Shown here: positions 47,997 to 58,505 of the stretch, piece after piece
Layout of the letters: each line of letters starts with the position of its first letter
Numbering within the stretch: the first letter of the stretch is position 1
Assembly (NCBI RefSeq): GCF_003176895.1
Contig: NZ_QGTD01000008.1
Location: forward strand, 620,001-684,000
Length of the DNA stretch: 64,000 nt
Source: Gracilibacillus dipsosauri
GTDB lineage: Bacteria; Bacillota; Bacilli; Bacillales; Amphibacillaceae
Reading direction: 5' to 3'
The notes under the pieces: model-generated
The model's input: only the letters and a program-made list of their open reading frames with translations
Database searches by the model: none
What the model was told of the DNA's origin: nothing
Translations under genes and position numbers: made by a program

Positions 47997-49247
47997 TTAT
48001 TCCTTTAATAATCGAAATAATAATTCCAATCCTTTTTTTACTACTCGACGCTGAATGGTCTCTCGATCACCATTAAAATGGAATAAGTATGTATGACACT
48101 GATCGTTTGGATCACAAATGCTTATATAAACAGTACCTACTTTTTTTCCTTCAATTGAATCTGGTCCAGCAACACCGGTAAAGCTTATTCCTATATCTGA
48201 TAAATAATGTTTTTTTACTTGTTGAGCCATGGCTTCTGCACATGCTTCACTAACCGTACCATGGTCCTCGATCAGATCCTGTGAAATGCCAAGTACCTTT
48301 TCCTTTATAACTGGTTGATAAACGGTTGCACTACCTTGAAAAACAGAAGAAGAGCCTTCCCGCTTTACTATTGCGGCAGAAAAAGCACCACCAGTCAAGC
48401 TTTCCGCACTTGCCAGGGTTAGTCCTTTCCCTTTTAGCAAACCGAATATTTTCTGATCCAACGTCACTTCATCATGACCATATAGAAAATCTCCAACAAT
48501 ACTAGCTATCTTTTGCTCTAATTCGTCTATCAATTTTTCCGCTAACTCTTTTGACTCGGCTTTTGCCGATAATCTTAATCCAACTTCTCCTTCTGTTGCT
48601 AATGGTGCAATCGTTGGATTGGTTTGATTCGAAATTAATAATTGCAACTCGTGCTCTAGCTGTGATTCACCGATTCCGATAAATCGAAGCATACGAGAAT
48701 ATATAATGGATTTAGTCGGATAAAGCTGTTCTATGTATGGGAGAATATGTTCGCTCATAATAGCTTTCATTTCTCGTGGAACACCTGGCATAAAGATCCA
48801 ATAAGTATCCTGATATTCTTGAACGATCCCAGGTGCGATACCTACAGAATTATTAAAAACGGTTGAACCTTCGAACACACGTGCTTGCTTTCGGTTATTT
48901 GGAGACATAGACTTTTGACTATTTGAGAAAAACTGATGAATTTGATCCATCGTTTTTTTATCCTCGACAATTTTTAAGCCAGTCATTTTTTGAAAAGCTT
49001 CTCTCGTCAGATCATCCTCAGTTGGTCCTAGACCTCCTGTAATGAATACAATGTCCGATCGATTAGCAGCCGTTTGAAACACTGCTGCTAATCGATCAAG
49101 GTTGTCTCCAACTACACTATGGTAAAAAACAGATACACCTCTACTCGCCAGTTTTTCAGACATCCATGCAGCATTGGAGTTCACAATCTGACCAAGTAAT
49201 AGCTCTGTACCAACAGAAATGATTTCAGCTTTTGGTTCCTTAATCAC
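47997..49247 (-). CDS. cinA: CinA family competence/damage-inducible protein
   Basis: 416 residues. N-terminal molybdopterin-binding-like domain (AEIISVGTELLLGQIVNSNAAW, ITGGLGPTEDDLT) and C-terminal CinA/PncC domain (LASAESLTGG, SFTGVAGPD), the latter an NMN deamidase in related proteins. Starts with a GTG at 49247 that overlaps the pgsA stop (GTGA), so the two are translationally coupled. Confidence 0.95.
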   Translation of the reverse strand: MIKEPKAEIISVGTELLLGQIVNSNAAWMSEKLASRGVSVFYHSVVGDNLDRLAAVFQTAANRSDIVFITGGLGPTEDDLTREAFQKMTGLKIVEDKKTMDQIHQFFSNSQKSMSPNNRKQARVFEGSTVFNNSVGIAPGIVQEYQDTYWIFMPGVPREMKAIMSEHILPYIEQLYPTKSIIYSRMLRFIGIGESQLEHELQLLISNQTNPTIAPLATEGEVGLRLSAKAESKELAEKLIDELEQKIASIVGDFLYGHDEVTLDQKIFGLLKGKGLTLASAESLTGGAFSAAIVKREGSSSVFQGSATVYQPVIKEKVLGISQDLIEDHGTVSEACAEAMAQQVKKHYLSDIGISFTGVAGPDSIEGKKVGTVYISICDPNDQCHTYLFHFNGDRETIQRRVVKKGLELLFRLLKE

Positions 49248-49822
49248 TTAGATTCCTCCATCACATGCCAATTTTTCACGAAGTATTCGATCCCTGAAAT
49301 AACGGTAATGACAAGTGCTGCATATAACAAAATATCTCCAACTGAAAAGGCTAGTGCATTAAATGGAATATTATTTAACAATAAAACAATAATCGCTACC
49401 ATTTGTAGTACTGTTTTAAGCTTTCCTAGTTTACCAGCAGCAAGTACTATTCCTTCACCAGCAGCGACTAATCGCAATCCTGTAACGGCAAATTCACGAC
49501 TGATGATAATAATCACTACCCATGCAGGTGCGGAGCCTAAATCAATCAGTAAAATAAAAGCAGCTGATACTAACAATTTGTCTGCCAAAGGATCTAGAAA
49601 TTTCCCTAAATTTGTTACTAATTGATACTTTCTCGCGTAATATCCATCAAGCCAATCAGTAGCCGCAGCCACTGCAAAGATAACTAATGCGACAAATTGT
49701 ACAACGGAAAGCTCTGTATCATTTATCGTCCAACTTCCCCATTCAAAGGGGTAGGATAATAATAGAATAAAGATTGGGATAAGCATGATTCGTGAAATGG
49801 TTATTTTATTTGGGACATTCAT
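49244..49822 (-). CDS. pgsA: CDP-diacylglycerol-glycerol-3-phosphate 3-phosphatidyltransferase
   Basis: 192 residues, five or six membrane helices. The CDP-alcohol phosphotransferase motif D-x2-D-G-x2-A-R-x8-G-x3-D-x3-D is complete at about residues 60-83 (TDWLDGYYAR then GKFLDPLADK). Makes phosphatidylglycerol phosphate, the first step to anionic lipids. Follows rodZ by 84 bases including a terminator, and overlaps cinA by four. Confidence 0.96.
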   Translation of the reverse strand: MNVPNKITISRIMLIPIFILLLSYPFEWGSWTINDTELSVVQFVALVIFAVAAATDWLDGYYARKYQLVTNLGKFLDPLADKLLVSAAFILLIDLGSAPAWVVIIIISREFAVTGLRLVAAGEGIVLAAGKLGKLKTVLQMVAIIVLLLNNIPFNALAFSVGDILLYAALVITVISGIEYFVKNWHVMEESK

Positions 49823-49854
49823 CTATCGTTCCTCACTTTCCTTCTTTTCATGTG

Positions 49855-49888
49855 TAAAAATACCCTCCTTAAGCTGCAAAGAGGGTAT
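49855..49888 (-). terminator. rodZ terminator
   Basis: ATACCCTC (49860-49867) pairs with GAGGGTAT (49881-49888); TTTTTAC follows on the minus strand. Confidence 0.85.
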
Positions 49889-49906
49889 AAATCATACCTG
49901 TTTGTA

Positions 49907-50827
49907 TTAATTTTCATTATTTGATGAAACTGATTCCTTTTGAATATCAATCCACATTTTTTGAACTTGTGTAGTATTACCTAATTCTTCGGATAACTCC
50001 ACAGGCTCTCCATTAATTTCGATTTGGATAGAGTTAGGTTCACCAAACCTTAAATACACTTGTGAGAAATCAGTAATATCAATACTTTCTGGGCTGTTTT
50101 CGGTGGTTAATGTGGAATAATAAAAGCTTTCTCCATCCTGGTTTTCCACTTCTAACCAGTTTTGTCCTTCTGTTGAGATTACTAATTCCAGCTCTTCTTC
50201 TGTTGTAACTAGCGTGTAATTGGATTCATTATTTGCAAAACTATCTAAAGTAATGTCCGTTGAAGGCTCTTGATCTGTAGACTGCTCTTCCTCGTCTACT
50301 TCTTCCTCACTCTTTTCCGTATCTTCCACCTTCTCTTCCCCTTCTGTAGGATTCTTTGGTGGTAATTGAACTTGATTGCCTGCTCCATTATCAGATTCCG
50401 TTTGTTCCATATTCGCCCCTTTATCATCTCCATCAAAATATCCTTGGCTAAATAACCATACAACAAAAGCAATACCGATCAAAAGAACTACAACAATTAC
50501 GGTTGGCAAAAAAGAGAAAATAACTGGTGCTTTAGTTGACGAACTGTTCTTTTTACTACTATTCACCCGTGATAAAACGACCTTCTCCTCTTGATCAAAT
50601 GGTAAATCATGATGATATTCTTCCATTAATTGTTCTGCATCTAAGCCTAAAGTCGTAGCATACTCCTTGATAAATGCCCGCACATAAAAAGAACCAGGCA
50701 TCACATTAAATCGTTCCTGCTCGATTGCACTTAAGTAACGTGTTTGAATTTTCGTTTGCTTTTGAATGTCATTTAATGACAAATTTTTCATTTCCCGCTC
50801 TTGTTTTAGTCGTTCTCCAATTCCCAT
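49907..50827 (-). CDS. rodZ: RodZ-type cell-shape protein (YmfM)
   Basis: 306 residues from the ATG at 50827 (family-typical GIGERLKQEREMKN); a start at 50845 is possible and neither has a strong ribosome site. HTH_25 domain (about 2-70: LSLNDIQKQTKIQTRYLSAIE), one membrane helix (about 108-130: FLPTVIVVVLLIGIAFVVWLF), an acidic Glu-rich linker, and an extracellular DUF4115 domain. It links MreB filaments to the wall-elongation machinery. Here it stands alone behind a terminator-containing spacer. Confidence 0.9.
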   Translation of the reverse strand: MGIGERLKQEREMKNLSLNDIQKQTKIQTRYLSAIEQERFNVMPGSFYVRAFIKEYATTLGLDAEQLMEEYHHDLPFDQEEKVVLSRVNSSKKNSSSTKAPVIFSFLPTVIVVVLLIGIAFVVWLFSQGYFDGDDKGANMEQTESDNGAGNQVQLPPKNPTEGEEKVEDTEKSEEEVDEEEQSTDQEPSTDITLDSFANNESNYTLVTTEEELELVISTEGQNWLEVENQDGESFYYSTLTTENSPESIDITDFSQVYLRFGEPNSIQIEINGEPVELSEELGNTTQVQKMWIDIQKESVSSNNEN

Positions 50828-51085
50828 TTTAACACCATCCATCAATCATTTATCTAGTTAAAATCACATCGATTTTATGTATATATAGCAAATTTGCACG
50901 AATAATTTTCTATCTAATGAGTTTCCTATTCAAGAAAAAAATAACTTAATCATATCATATCTTAATTTTTGTCAGTTGAAAAGAGAAATCATATAGAATA
51001 TTTCAAAAGATACATTTTGTGGATGATTGTTCTTTTTTGTTTAAATGTATCGAACAATGAACTTAGGTTTTTCTAAAACCAAATA
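50828..51085. other. Spacer between rodZ and ymfJ; ymfK absent
   Basis: In B. subtilis the ymfK gene lies between ymfJ and rodZ. Here the 315-base gap holds no ORF of that kind, only AT-rich sequence and the ymfJ terminator, and presumably the rodZ promoter. I see no clear remnant of ymfK. Confidence 0.6.
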
Positions 51086-51125
51086 ATGAAAAAGCCTTAT
51101 AAAACATTCTCGTTTTATAAGGCTT
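51086..51125 (-). terminator. ymfJ terminator
   Basis: AAGCCTTATAAAAC (51092-51105) pairs with GTTTTATAAGGCTT (51112-51125), then TTTCATT on the minus strand. Confidence 0.92.
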
Positions 51126-51142
51126 AAAGTCTTGATTTTTTT

Positions 51143-51400
51143 TTAATGTGACCCTTCGTTTTGAACGAGTTTTACCATGATATTAGCAATTGCGTGTTGT
51201 TCTTTTTCATCAGCAGCATTCCATAAATCACGCAAAATTCGTTCTTGGTCGTTTTTGGCTTGAACTTCTGTTGATAAGTAATTACCTATATCATACGCAA
51301 TATCGTTGATGGCTTGATTACTTATACCTTTGCTTTGAGCATCATGTAATCGATCACCTAAGAAATCTTTCCATGAATCAAAATTATCCATCACAGACAT
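51143..51400 (-). CDS. ymfJ: DUF3243 protein YmfJ
   Basis: 85 residues from the ATG at 51400 with AAGGAGGAATGGAC before it, the B. subtilis length; an ATG at 51427 is upstream of that site. All-helical, with FDSWKDFLGDRLHDAQSKG and AYDIGNYLSTEV. Conserved in Bacillales, function unknown. It follows ymfI. Confidence 0.92.
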   Translation of the reverse strand: MSVMDNFDSWKDFLGDRLHDAQSKGISNQAINDIAYDIGNYLSTEVQAKNDQERILRDLWNAADEKEQHAIANIMVKLVQNEGSH

Positions 51401-51487
51401 GTCCATTCCTCCTTTTTTAGCATACACCTATATATTTCGATATTTTGAAAAAAATATGCATACAAAAAAGATTTTTCCGATACATGT

Positions 51488-52210
51488 CTACCAGCCACCA
51501 TTTATGCGAATAATTTCACCAGTGATATAGCTTGCCTTATTACTAAGGATAAATTCGACTACCTTTGCAACCTCTTCTGGTTGACCAGGTCTCTGTAATG
51601 GGATCTCTTCAAATATTGCCTGTTGATCGCTCAGCTTAATCTCCTGATTCATTTTCGTGTCAATAAAACCAGGACTTACACCATTTACACGAATCCCACT
51701 TGGGCCAACTTCTTTCGCAAGTGCTTGGATAAAGGAGTTTTGACTACCTTTCACGGTAGAATAGACTACTTCACAGCTCGCTCCAACTTCTCCCCATATT
51801 GAAGTAATTAGCACAATTTGGCCATACTTCTTATGAAGCATAAATGGCAGTAAATGTTTTGAAATAGCTAAAGGAGCCTTAACATGTAAATGGATCATCT
51901 CATCCAACTCATCATCATGAACTTCTTGTAATAAACCGATATGTGCCCTACCGCTAGCTATCACAAGATGATCAATGTCATCAGGTAATCGAGATAAGAA
52001 ATATGCCAAGCCGTCACTTTGAGATAAATCGGCTTGAATAACATCGAGCAGCTGAGAATCCTCTAACTTTTCGATTAGCTCATCCATCTTTTGTTGATTA
52101 CGGTGATAATGTAGAACGAATTGAAAACCATCACTTGCTAACTGAAGAGTAATTGCACTGCCGATATCTCCGCTAGCACCGATTACCACACATTTTTTTT
52201 CAATCATCAT
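51488..52210 (-). CDS. ymfI: Short-chain dehydrogenase/reductase YmfI
   Basis: 240 residues. Rossmann fold with IGASGDIGSAI nucleotide loop (about 11-21), catalytic Ser in ITSIWGE and the Y-S-T-V-K-G active site where the usual Tyr-x3-Lys is present. Family is FabG-like; substrate unknown. The catalytic serine lies before W-G-E in an unusual context but is present. Directly after ymfH (8 bases). Confidence 0.9.
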   Translation of the reverse strand: MMIEKKCVVIGASGDIGSAITLQLASDGFQFVLHYHRNQQKMDELIEKLEDSQLLDVIQADLSQSDGLAYFLSRLPDDIDHLVIASGRAHIGLLQEVHDDELDEMIHLHVKAPLAISKHLLPFMLHKKYGQIVLITSIWGEVGASCEVVYSTVKGSQNSFIQALAKEVGPSGIRVNGVSPGFIDTKMNQEIKLSDQQAIFEEIPLQRPGQPEEVAKVVEFILSNKASYITGEIIRINGGW

Positions 52211-52218
52211 CTCTCCTA

Positions 52219-53502
52219 TTACTTAGCTCCCACAAAACAGATCGAAATCCGTTTTTCATCGATCCATTTTTGTATGAATTTATCTAAATCTTGATAAGTT
52301 AAAGCCTCTAACCATTCTATACTATCAAAAAAGTCAATTCCGAGCATCTGATAGTGTGTATATTGATTGGCAACAAATTCTAGTGAGTTTAAAGCTCGTA
52401 GCAATTGCCCATGTTTTTTTCTTTTTATTCTTTCGAAGGTGATATCATCCATTTTTTGATTTTTTATATTTAGTAATTCCTCTTTCACAACTTGTGCTAA
52501 GCGCTCTGGTTTATGAGAATTCCCACCAATAATGGAGAATCCAAAATTCCGTTCCAAATGGGATTCATAACTAAATGACTGATCAATTAATCCTTCTTCA
52601 TACAACTTTTCATAGACTATACCACTTTTAGAAAATAAATAATCCATGATAATATCCATTAACCATTCTTTTTCCATAAAGATTTTTGGATCTGTTGGGA
52701 TTTCTTTTTCTTTCAAACCGACTAATGCTTTTGGAACCTGAACAGGCATTGTAATTCTTAATTCCTGTTCTGCCACTTCCTCTTGCTCATCAGGAAACTT
52801 ACGAGTGATTGGCTCAGGTTCTTTAAAGGATTTTTGCGTTTGATTGTCTTTAATCTGCTGCATTATTTCTTCTGGCTCAACATTTCCAGCGATGAACAAT
52901 ATCATATTATTCGGATGGTAAAACGTATGGTAGCAAGTATAAAGATCCTCTTTTGTAATCTTTTCAATCGAGTCTACCGTTCCCGCTATATCTATTTGGA
53001 CCGGGTGTTCTTTATACATGCTTTTAATGGTACCGAAGAACGCTCGCCAATCTGGTTGGTCATCATACATCTTTATTTCTTGTGCAATAATCCCTTTTTC
53101 TTTTTCAACAGATTGCTCTGAAAAGTATGGATCCTGAACAAAATCAACAAGTATGCCAAGGTTTTCCTTGACACGGGAGGTTGCTGAGAATAAATAGGCA
53201 GTCTTTGTAAAGGAAGTAAACGCATTAGCAGATGCACCTAGCTTGGAAAAATCCTGAAAAACATCACGATCTTCTTTCTCAAAAAGCTTGTGTTCCAAAA
53301 AATGAGCAATACCATCTGGTACCGTAATTAAATCCTTTTGATCAATCGGTACAAATGATTGATCAATGGAGCCATAATTGGTAGTAAATATAGCGAACGT
53401 TTTAGCCATTTCTGTTTTTGGTAGGATACATACCTTTAAGCCGTTCTCTAAAACTTCTGTATAAATCGTCTCATCTATTTGATCATAATATTTATTTTTC
53501 AT
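52219..53502 (-). CDS. ymfH: M16 peptidase YmfH (catalytic)
   Basis: 427 residues from the ATG at 53502 with GAGGGGGCAAAGCCAG before it; a start at 53520 lies inside that site. Zinc motif H-F-L-E-H-K (the inverted HxxEH of the M16 family), with the downstream Glu region EKEKGIIAQEIKMYDD. It overlaps the end of ymfF by 11 bases. Pairs with YmfF as the active half of a clam-shell peptidase; substrate not known. Confidence 0.93.
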   Translation of the reverse strand: MKNKYYDQIDETIYTEVLENGLKVCILPKTEMAKTFAIFTTNYGSIDQSFVPIDQKDLITVPDGIAHFLEHKLFEKEDRDVFQDFSKLGASANAFTSFTKTAYLFSATSRVKENLGILVDFVQDPYFSEQSVEKEKGIIAQEIKMYDDQPDWRAFFGTIKSMYKEHPVQIDIAGTVDSIEKITKEDLYTCYHTFYHPNNMILFIAGNVEPEEIMQQIKDNQTQKSFKEPEPITRKFPDEQEEVAEQELRITMPVQVPKALVGLKEKEIPTDPKIFMEKEWLMDIIMDYLFSKSGIVYEKLYEEGLIDQSFSYESHLERNFGFSIIGGNSHKPERLAQVVKEELLNIKNQKMDDITFERIKRKKHGQLLRALNSLEFVANQYTHYQMLGIDFFDSIEWLEALTYQDLDKFIQKWIDEKRISICFVGAK

Positions 53503-54766
53503 CTGGCTTTGCCCCCTCACTTGTTAGCAAATAGATCTTGTCTAATTGAACCTGATTAGCGACTTTGACAATTTGATCACGGGTTACGCTCTGAACTTGC
53601 TCAATAAGTTCAGTAATTGTTTTGTTTGATTGAGCCAACACCCTTTGATATGTTAGCTCAATCATTCCTTGAGGATTATCTAGGGTTTCTCTCAGTTGGT
53701 TAATAGTCATTTCCTTCGTCTCAGCTATCTGATCATCTGAAAAATCCCCCTTTCGCATCTGTTCCATTTGTTCGAGAATGATCTCACGAGCTTTTTCGTA
53801 TTGATCTGGGGCAATTCCGCTAAAGACAAATAATAAGCCTTTGTGGCTTTCGATTCTTGAAGCAGCATAATAAGCCAAACTATGCTTTTCTCTTACATTC
53901 AGAAATAACTTTGAATTGGGAAAGCCCCCAAACAATCCATTAAACACATGAAGTGTAGCATAATCGTTGTCATCATAGGTTATATTGGTACGGTAGCCTA
54001 AATGTAATTTAGCTTGTTGAATTTGATCATATTCAATTAAAGTAGCTTCTTCTTTATTCACCACATTAATGGATGTCTTCTTCATTTCTACTTGCTGTTT
54101 TCTTTTAAGAAATTTCTCAAGAATTGGTTCCACATCAAGACCATCCATATCACCTACAACAAAGACATCTAAACGGTCTTCCTGAAGCATTTGTTGATAA
54201 TAATCGTACAAAATCCTTGGTGTTATCCCATCTAAATCTTCTTCATAACCATGAACACGTAGTTGATAGGGTTCCTGTTCGCACATTTCCTCGATTAATC
54301 TTGTATTCGCAAAACTCATTTTATCTTCCGTTAGTGCGATCATTTTATTTTTTAATGTTTGCTTTTCACGTTCCACTAATTTCGGATCAAAAGCTTCATC
54401 AACTACCTTTGGCTGATAAACAATTTCTTCGAGAAGAGTGAGTGCTTCCTCAAGTAGATTCTCTTGATTTTTAATATAGCGTTGATTAGCTAATTCAAGC
54501 CGAACAGTTAAAATATTATGTTCCCCTTTTTTACTGCTATCAATATGTAAAACGGCACCATATAACTCATCTAGCTTCTGTCGCAATTGAATCGCTGTCG
54601 GGTAATTTTTCGTACCTTGTTGAAGTAAATAAGGTAATAATGCACGCTTCGTCACTTTATCTCTGGTTAGATTCGTGACAAATTTAAATGACAGATTGAT
54701 GGTTTTAAATTTTTTTGTCGGTAATAAATGTAAATCATACCCTTGTTTCTTTATCCTTTTTTCCAT
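53492..54766 (-). CDS. ymfF: M16 peptidase-like protein YmfF (non-catalytic)
   Basis: 424 residues, same fold as YmfH but the region that would hold HxxEH reads LLPYLLQQGT, so the zinc site is missing, as is usual for this subunit. The second-half R/Y-type loop (HSLAYYAASRIES) is present. Inferred structural partner of YmfH, translated just before it. The ATG at 54766 has AAGGAGTAAGAAGAG upstream. Confidence 0.92.
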   Translation of the reverse strand: MEKRIKKQGYDLHLLPTKKFKTINLSFKFVTNLTRDKVTKRALLPYLLQQGTKNYPTAIQLRQKLDELYGAVLHIDSSKKGEHNILTVRLELANQRYIKNQENLLEEALTLLEEIVYQPKVVDEAFDPKLVEREKQTLKNKMIALTEDKMSFANTRLIEEMCEQEPYQLRVHGYEEDLDGITPRILYDYYQQMLQEDRLDVFVVGDMDGLDVEPILEKFLKRKQQVEMKKTSINVVNKEEATLIEYDQIQQAKLHLGYRTNITYDDNDYATLHVFNGLFGGFPNSKLFLNVREKHSLAYYAASRIESHKGLLFVFSGIAPDQYEKAREIILEQMEQMRKGDFSDDQIAETKEMTINQLRETLDNPQGMIELTYQRVLAQSNKTITELIEQVQSVTRDQIVKVANQVQLDKIYLLTSEGAKPDEK

Positions 54767-54977
54767 CTCTTCTTACTCCTTTATTTTAGATTTCCTCCTT
54801 TTGAAATAGTATCTAAGGAGATTGAAAGCTTTAATTATCACAATGCTACCAGTTCATAAGACTCGAAAGAATAGTAGCATCCATATACAATTAGGTTTTT
54901 TTACAACAATGGAGTCCTGCTGTGGAAGTCTCCCTTTATTTTATCTATGTATACAAAATATTATGCTCTTAAAAGGA

Positions 54978-55011
54978 AGGAAAAGATCTGGTGACTTCCT
55001 ACACCAGATCT
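54978..55011 (-). terminator. ymfC terminator
   Basis: AGATCTGGTG (54984-54993) pairs with CACCAGATCT (55002-55011); TTTTCC follows on the minus strand. Confidence 0.88.
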
Positions 55012-55027
55012 CTATTCATTAAAGTTA

Positions 55028-55750
55028 TTACATTCTTTTCCTTAACACGTAAAAGCTAAACACATCTGCACGGAAGAAATTTGCGGAAAAAAGCACTGGT
55101 TCATTTTCCTTCGTATAATGCATTTGTCGTAATAATAGGATTGCTTGGTCTGGCTCACAATTTAATAATGGTGAAATCTTCTCATGGTATCCTATTGGTT
55201 CAATATAGGCGACCGCAGAATCAATATCTTTCTTTGCATATGTCTTTAGTGAGGTAAAAATGGATTCTTGTGAATGAATTAATTCTAATGGTAATAATTT
55301 GTGATCCAGTTTATCAATACAGTATACAACCGGTTCTCCATCCGCTGTTCGAAGCCGCTCTAGCTTAGCAAACGTGTCAATATCTAAGGGGTCAAATCGT
55401 TTTCGATCCTCATCAGTTGGTTTAGTGAGCTCTGCAGAAATATATTGTACTCCGGGTTTTTTCCCAGATTGCATGATCATTTCCGTCACACTACCCAATT
55501 GTTCAATACCTGAGGAAAGAATTGGTTTACTATGAACAAAAACACCTACACCTGGCCTTCGAATAAGGATATTCTCTTGTTCCAATATAGTGATCGCTTC
55601 TTGTACATCTGTTCGCGTTACACCAAACTGTTGTGCTAGTTCGTATTCTGAAGGAAGTTTTTCTTTTTCTTTATAGTATCCTTCTTCTATAAGTGATTTA
55701 ATCCTTTGTAGTACAGTACTAAATGATCCATTATTAGTATTAGATAGCAT
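55028..55750 (-). CDS. ymfC: GntR-family (HutC/UTRA) regulator YmfC
   Basis: 240 residues from the ATG at 55750 with GGGGGAAACT before it; an upstream start at 55801 lacks one. N-terminal GntR winged helix (EKLPSEYELAQQFGVTRTDVQEAITIL) and a UTRA ligand domain (about 90-235). HutC-type proteins sense sugars, amino acids or phosphonates. Target unknown; conserved next to ftsK/spoIIIE. Confidence 0.9.
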   Translation of the reverse strand: MLSNTNNGSFSTVLQRIKSLIEEGYYKEKEKLPSEYELAQQFGVTRTDVQEAITILEQENILIRRPGVGVFVHSKPILSSGIEQLGSVTEMIMQSGKKPGVQYISAELTKPTDEDRKRFDPLDIDTFAKLERLRTADGEPVVYCIDKLDHKLLPLELIHSQESIFTSLKTYAKKDIDSAVAYIEPIGYHEKISPLLNCEPDQAILLLRQMHYTKENEPVLFSANFFRADVFSFYVLRKRM

Positions 55751-55839
55751 AGTTTCCCCCAACCATTCTATATCCAATTTAGAATTATTATTACTATCCA
55801 ATATACCATTTTTAAATATATTAATAAAGATATTTTCGT

Positions 55840-58128
55840 TTAATCTTGTACTGTTGTTGAATTTTCACTAGCACTTTGCAGTACAGTTCTCGGCTTCGAT
55901 CCTTCATACGGTCCGACAACCCCTCTTTGTTCCATAGCATCGATTAATCGTGCGGCTCTTGTATACCCGACTCGGAACCTTCTTTGTAGCATGGATACAC
56001 TAGCACTTTGCATCTCAATTACTAGTGCAACAGCTTCTGGATATAAATCGTCATCTACTTCATCTACTACTTCATTTTCTTCTTCTGGGATCATTTCTTC
56101 CTGGTATTGTGCCTTTTGCTGCTCAATACAATGATCCACTACTCTTTCTACTTCATCATCTGATAGAAAAGCACCTTGAATACGTACTGGTTTCGACAGT
56201 CCTACAGGAATAAATAGCATATCACCACGACCTAATAGCTTTTCCGCTCCACCAGAATCTAATATCGTGCGTGAATCCGTTTGTGATGATACACTAAACG
56301 CTATTCTTGATGGAATATTTGCCTTAATCACACCCGTAATTACATCAACAGATGGTCTCTGGGTTGCAATGACTAAATGAATACCAGCAGCCCTCGCCAT
56401 TTGCGCAAGTCGAGTAATCGCATCCTCTACATCATTGGAGGCAACCATCATTAAATCTGCTAGCTCATCTACAATCACAACAATATATGGCAATAGGGGT
56501 TGATCATCATCTGTATCTCGATTGTGTCTTATAATATAGTCATTATAGCCTTCCAGATTTCTCGTTCCTGTCTCAGAAAATAAATCATATCTCCTCTCCA
56601 TTTCTGCGACTATCTTCTTCAAAGCTCTAGATGCTTTTTTTGGGTCTGTTACAACAGGTGATAGTAAATGTGGGATTCCATTATAAACATTTAGTTCTAC
56701 TTTTTTAGGGTCGATCATCATCATTTTCACTTCATGTGGCTTAGCATACATGAGAATACTTGTGATCATGCCATTGATACAAACACTTTTACCACTACCG
56801 GTAGCTCCAGCTACTAAGAGGTGTGGCATTTTATTCAATTCAGCAACAACTGGTTCCCCTGATATATCCTTGCCTAACGCAAATGCAAGCTTATTTTGAG
56901 AAAGAGATTTCTTCGATTCTAATACTTCTCTTAAAGTAACCATTGCCGTTTCCTCATTAGGAACTTCGATACCAACAGCTGATTTTCCAGGGATAGGCGC
57001 TTCAATCCTAATATCCTTTGCAGCTAAAGCTAACGCTAGATCATCATGTAGTCCGACAATTTTACTAACCTTTACTCCTGCCTCTGGATATACCTCATAT
57101 TTCGTTACAGATGGGCCGACATGCACCTTTGTAACTCTAGCCTTAACCCCGAAGCTTTGGAATGTTTTTTCCAGCTTTCGGACAACTCTTTGAATATGTG
57201 ATTTTTCTTGTTGCTTCCCACCATGTTTAGGGGATTCTAGAATGTTGATTGGTGGTAATTGGTAATCCTCGTTTTCATAATTAGCCATTGGCAATGCATC
57301 TGTTGATATATCTATTTCCTCTTCATCTGTTTCTTGTTGAATTGCTTGTATAGGTGTTTCTTGAGTTGCTTCTACGATTTCCTCTTCCGCTGTTAATTCA
57401 TTAGAGGAATAGGCAATGGATGGGAAATCCTCGATCACCTCTTGAGCTTCCTCTTCTTCCTTTTCTTGATTTTTTTGTCGCTTTCCATCTTTTTTCTTTT
57501 GGATCGTTTCCTTTATTCCATTCCATTTCTTTTGGCTAAATTGTTTCATACTATCTAATACTTTCCTGATTAAATCCCCCATGGAGAAATTAGCAAATAA
57601 CATGATCCCAATAACCATCATAAAAATAGCAGAGATCTTTGCGCCAATATTTGAAAATAGAAAGTAGGTAATGGATAATAGAAAGGCACCTACCATTCCA
57701 CCACCTAAATATTCAGCGGACCTTTCGTCTCTTATGTATTCGACAATAAAGCTAAAGCTTTGACGCAAAATCGATGGATATTGATTATTCGGATATATCG
57801 CTTCAAATGTCTGTATATGGCTAATAAGTAGGATGCCAGCAAGGACGATATAGGTACTTAGCCACTTTCTTGTTGTAAGAATTGGCATTTTTCGTTTTGC
57901 CATCAAATAAATACCGATAAAGAAAAATAAAATCGATACAACAAAATACCAATACCCAAAGAAAAAGCGGAAGATGTTTTCTAATAATGCAGACACGGCA
58001 CCTTCACGGATCATGGCTGCACCACTTCCGAAAATGGCTAAAAAGATAAATAATAATCCATACAATTCGATTTTTATATTTACTTTTAAGGATTGTTTCT
58101 TCTTACGTCTTTTTTTCTTACGAGCCAT
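55840..58128 (-). CDS. spoIIIE: DNA translocase FtsK/SpoIIIE
   Basis: 762 residues from the ATG at 58128 (GGAGTGGAGAGA upstream; GTG at 58137 possible). Basic start, four membrane helices (about 20-195), a charged linker with Glu-rich stretch, motor domain with Walker A GATGSGKS and Walker [11 protein letters not shown], and a C-terminal gamma winged helix ([18 protein letters not shown]) that reads SRS-type DNA sequences. Pumps the chromosome through the septum in division and into the forespore. Confidence 0.95.
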   Translation of the reverse strand: MARKKKRRKKKQSLKVNIKIELYGLLFIFLAIFGSGAAMIREGAVSALLENIFRFFFGYWYFVVSILFFFIGIYLMAKRKMPILTTRKWLSTYIVLAGILLISHIQTFEAIYPNNQYPSILRQSFSFIVEYIRDERSAEYLGGGMVGAFLLSITYFLFSNIGAKISAIFMMVIGIMLFANFSMGDLIRKVLDSMKQFSQKKWNGIKETIQKKKDGKRQKNQEKEEEEAQEVIEDFPSIAYSSNELTAEEEIVEATQETPIQAIQQETDEEEIDISTDALPMANYENEDYQLPPINILESPKHGGKQQEKSHIQRVVRKLEKTFQSFGVKARVTKVHVGPSVTKYEVYPEAGVKVSKIVGLHDDLALALAAKDIRIEAPIPGKSAVGIEVPNEETAMVTLREVLESKKSLSQNKLAFALGKDISGEPVVAELNKMPHLLVAGATGSGKSVCINGMITSILMYAKPHEVKMMMIDPKKVELNVYNGIPHLLSPVVTDPKKASRALKKIVAEMERRYDLFSETGTRNLEGYNDYIIRHNRDTDDDQPLLPYIVVIVDELADLMMVASNDVEDAITRLAQMARAAGIHLVIATQRPSVDVITGVIKANIPSRIAFSVSSQTDSRTILDSGGAEKLLGRGDMLFIPVGLSKPVRIQGAFLSDDEVERVVDHCIEQQKAQYQEEMIPEEENEVVDEVDDDLYPEAVALVIEMQSASVSMLQRRFRVGYTRAARLIDAMEQRGVVGPYEGSKPRTVLQSASENSTTVQD

Positions 58129-58206
58129 TCTCTCCACTCCTAAATAGTACTAGCTTAATAGAATGTAAATGCTAGACAGTATAGTTCTTCCTTTAACTAG
58201 AAGCAA

Positions 58207-58233
58207 CCCTTGCCATATTATTTGAGGCAAGGG
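58207..58233. terminator. Terminator after ylzJ
   Basis: CCCTTGCC (58207-58214) and GGCAAGGG (58226-58233) in the spacer between ylzJ and ftsK. T-runs are weak on both strands. Confidence 0.6.
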
Positions 58234-58283
58234 CTTTGTTATACTCATTATAGCATAAACTTGTTTACAGAACGAACATTCTC

Positions 58284-58505
58284 TCAAGAAATTATAGAAT
58301 TGCCTTTGATAATAGAACCAGGACTGAATTCAGCTAGTAAGAAATCATTTGGATCAGTTGACAACAACTGTACAAGTCTCATATCACCATTATCTAATTT
58401 TTCCATTAAACATTGTTTATTTTTATAAGTAATACATTGATATTTTTGATGTTCGCTTACTTCTACCGGATACATATCCTCATAACTAAGTGGCGTATAA
58501 TGCAT
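58284..58505 (-). CDS. ylzJ: YlzJ-like protein
   Basis: 73 residues, beta-rich, starting [13 protein letters not shown], with LMEKLDNGDMRLVQLLSTDPNDFL. It fits the YlzJ family, small proteins of Bacillales with unknown function. The ATG overlaps the tepA stop by one base (TAATG), so it is coupled to tepA. Confidence 0.88.
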   Translation of the reverse strand: MHYTPLSYEDMYPVEVSEHQKYQCITYKNKQCLMEKLDNGDMRLVQLLSTDPNDFLLAEFSPGSIIKGNSIIS

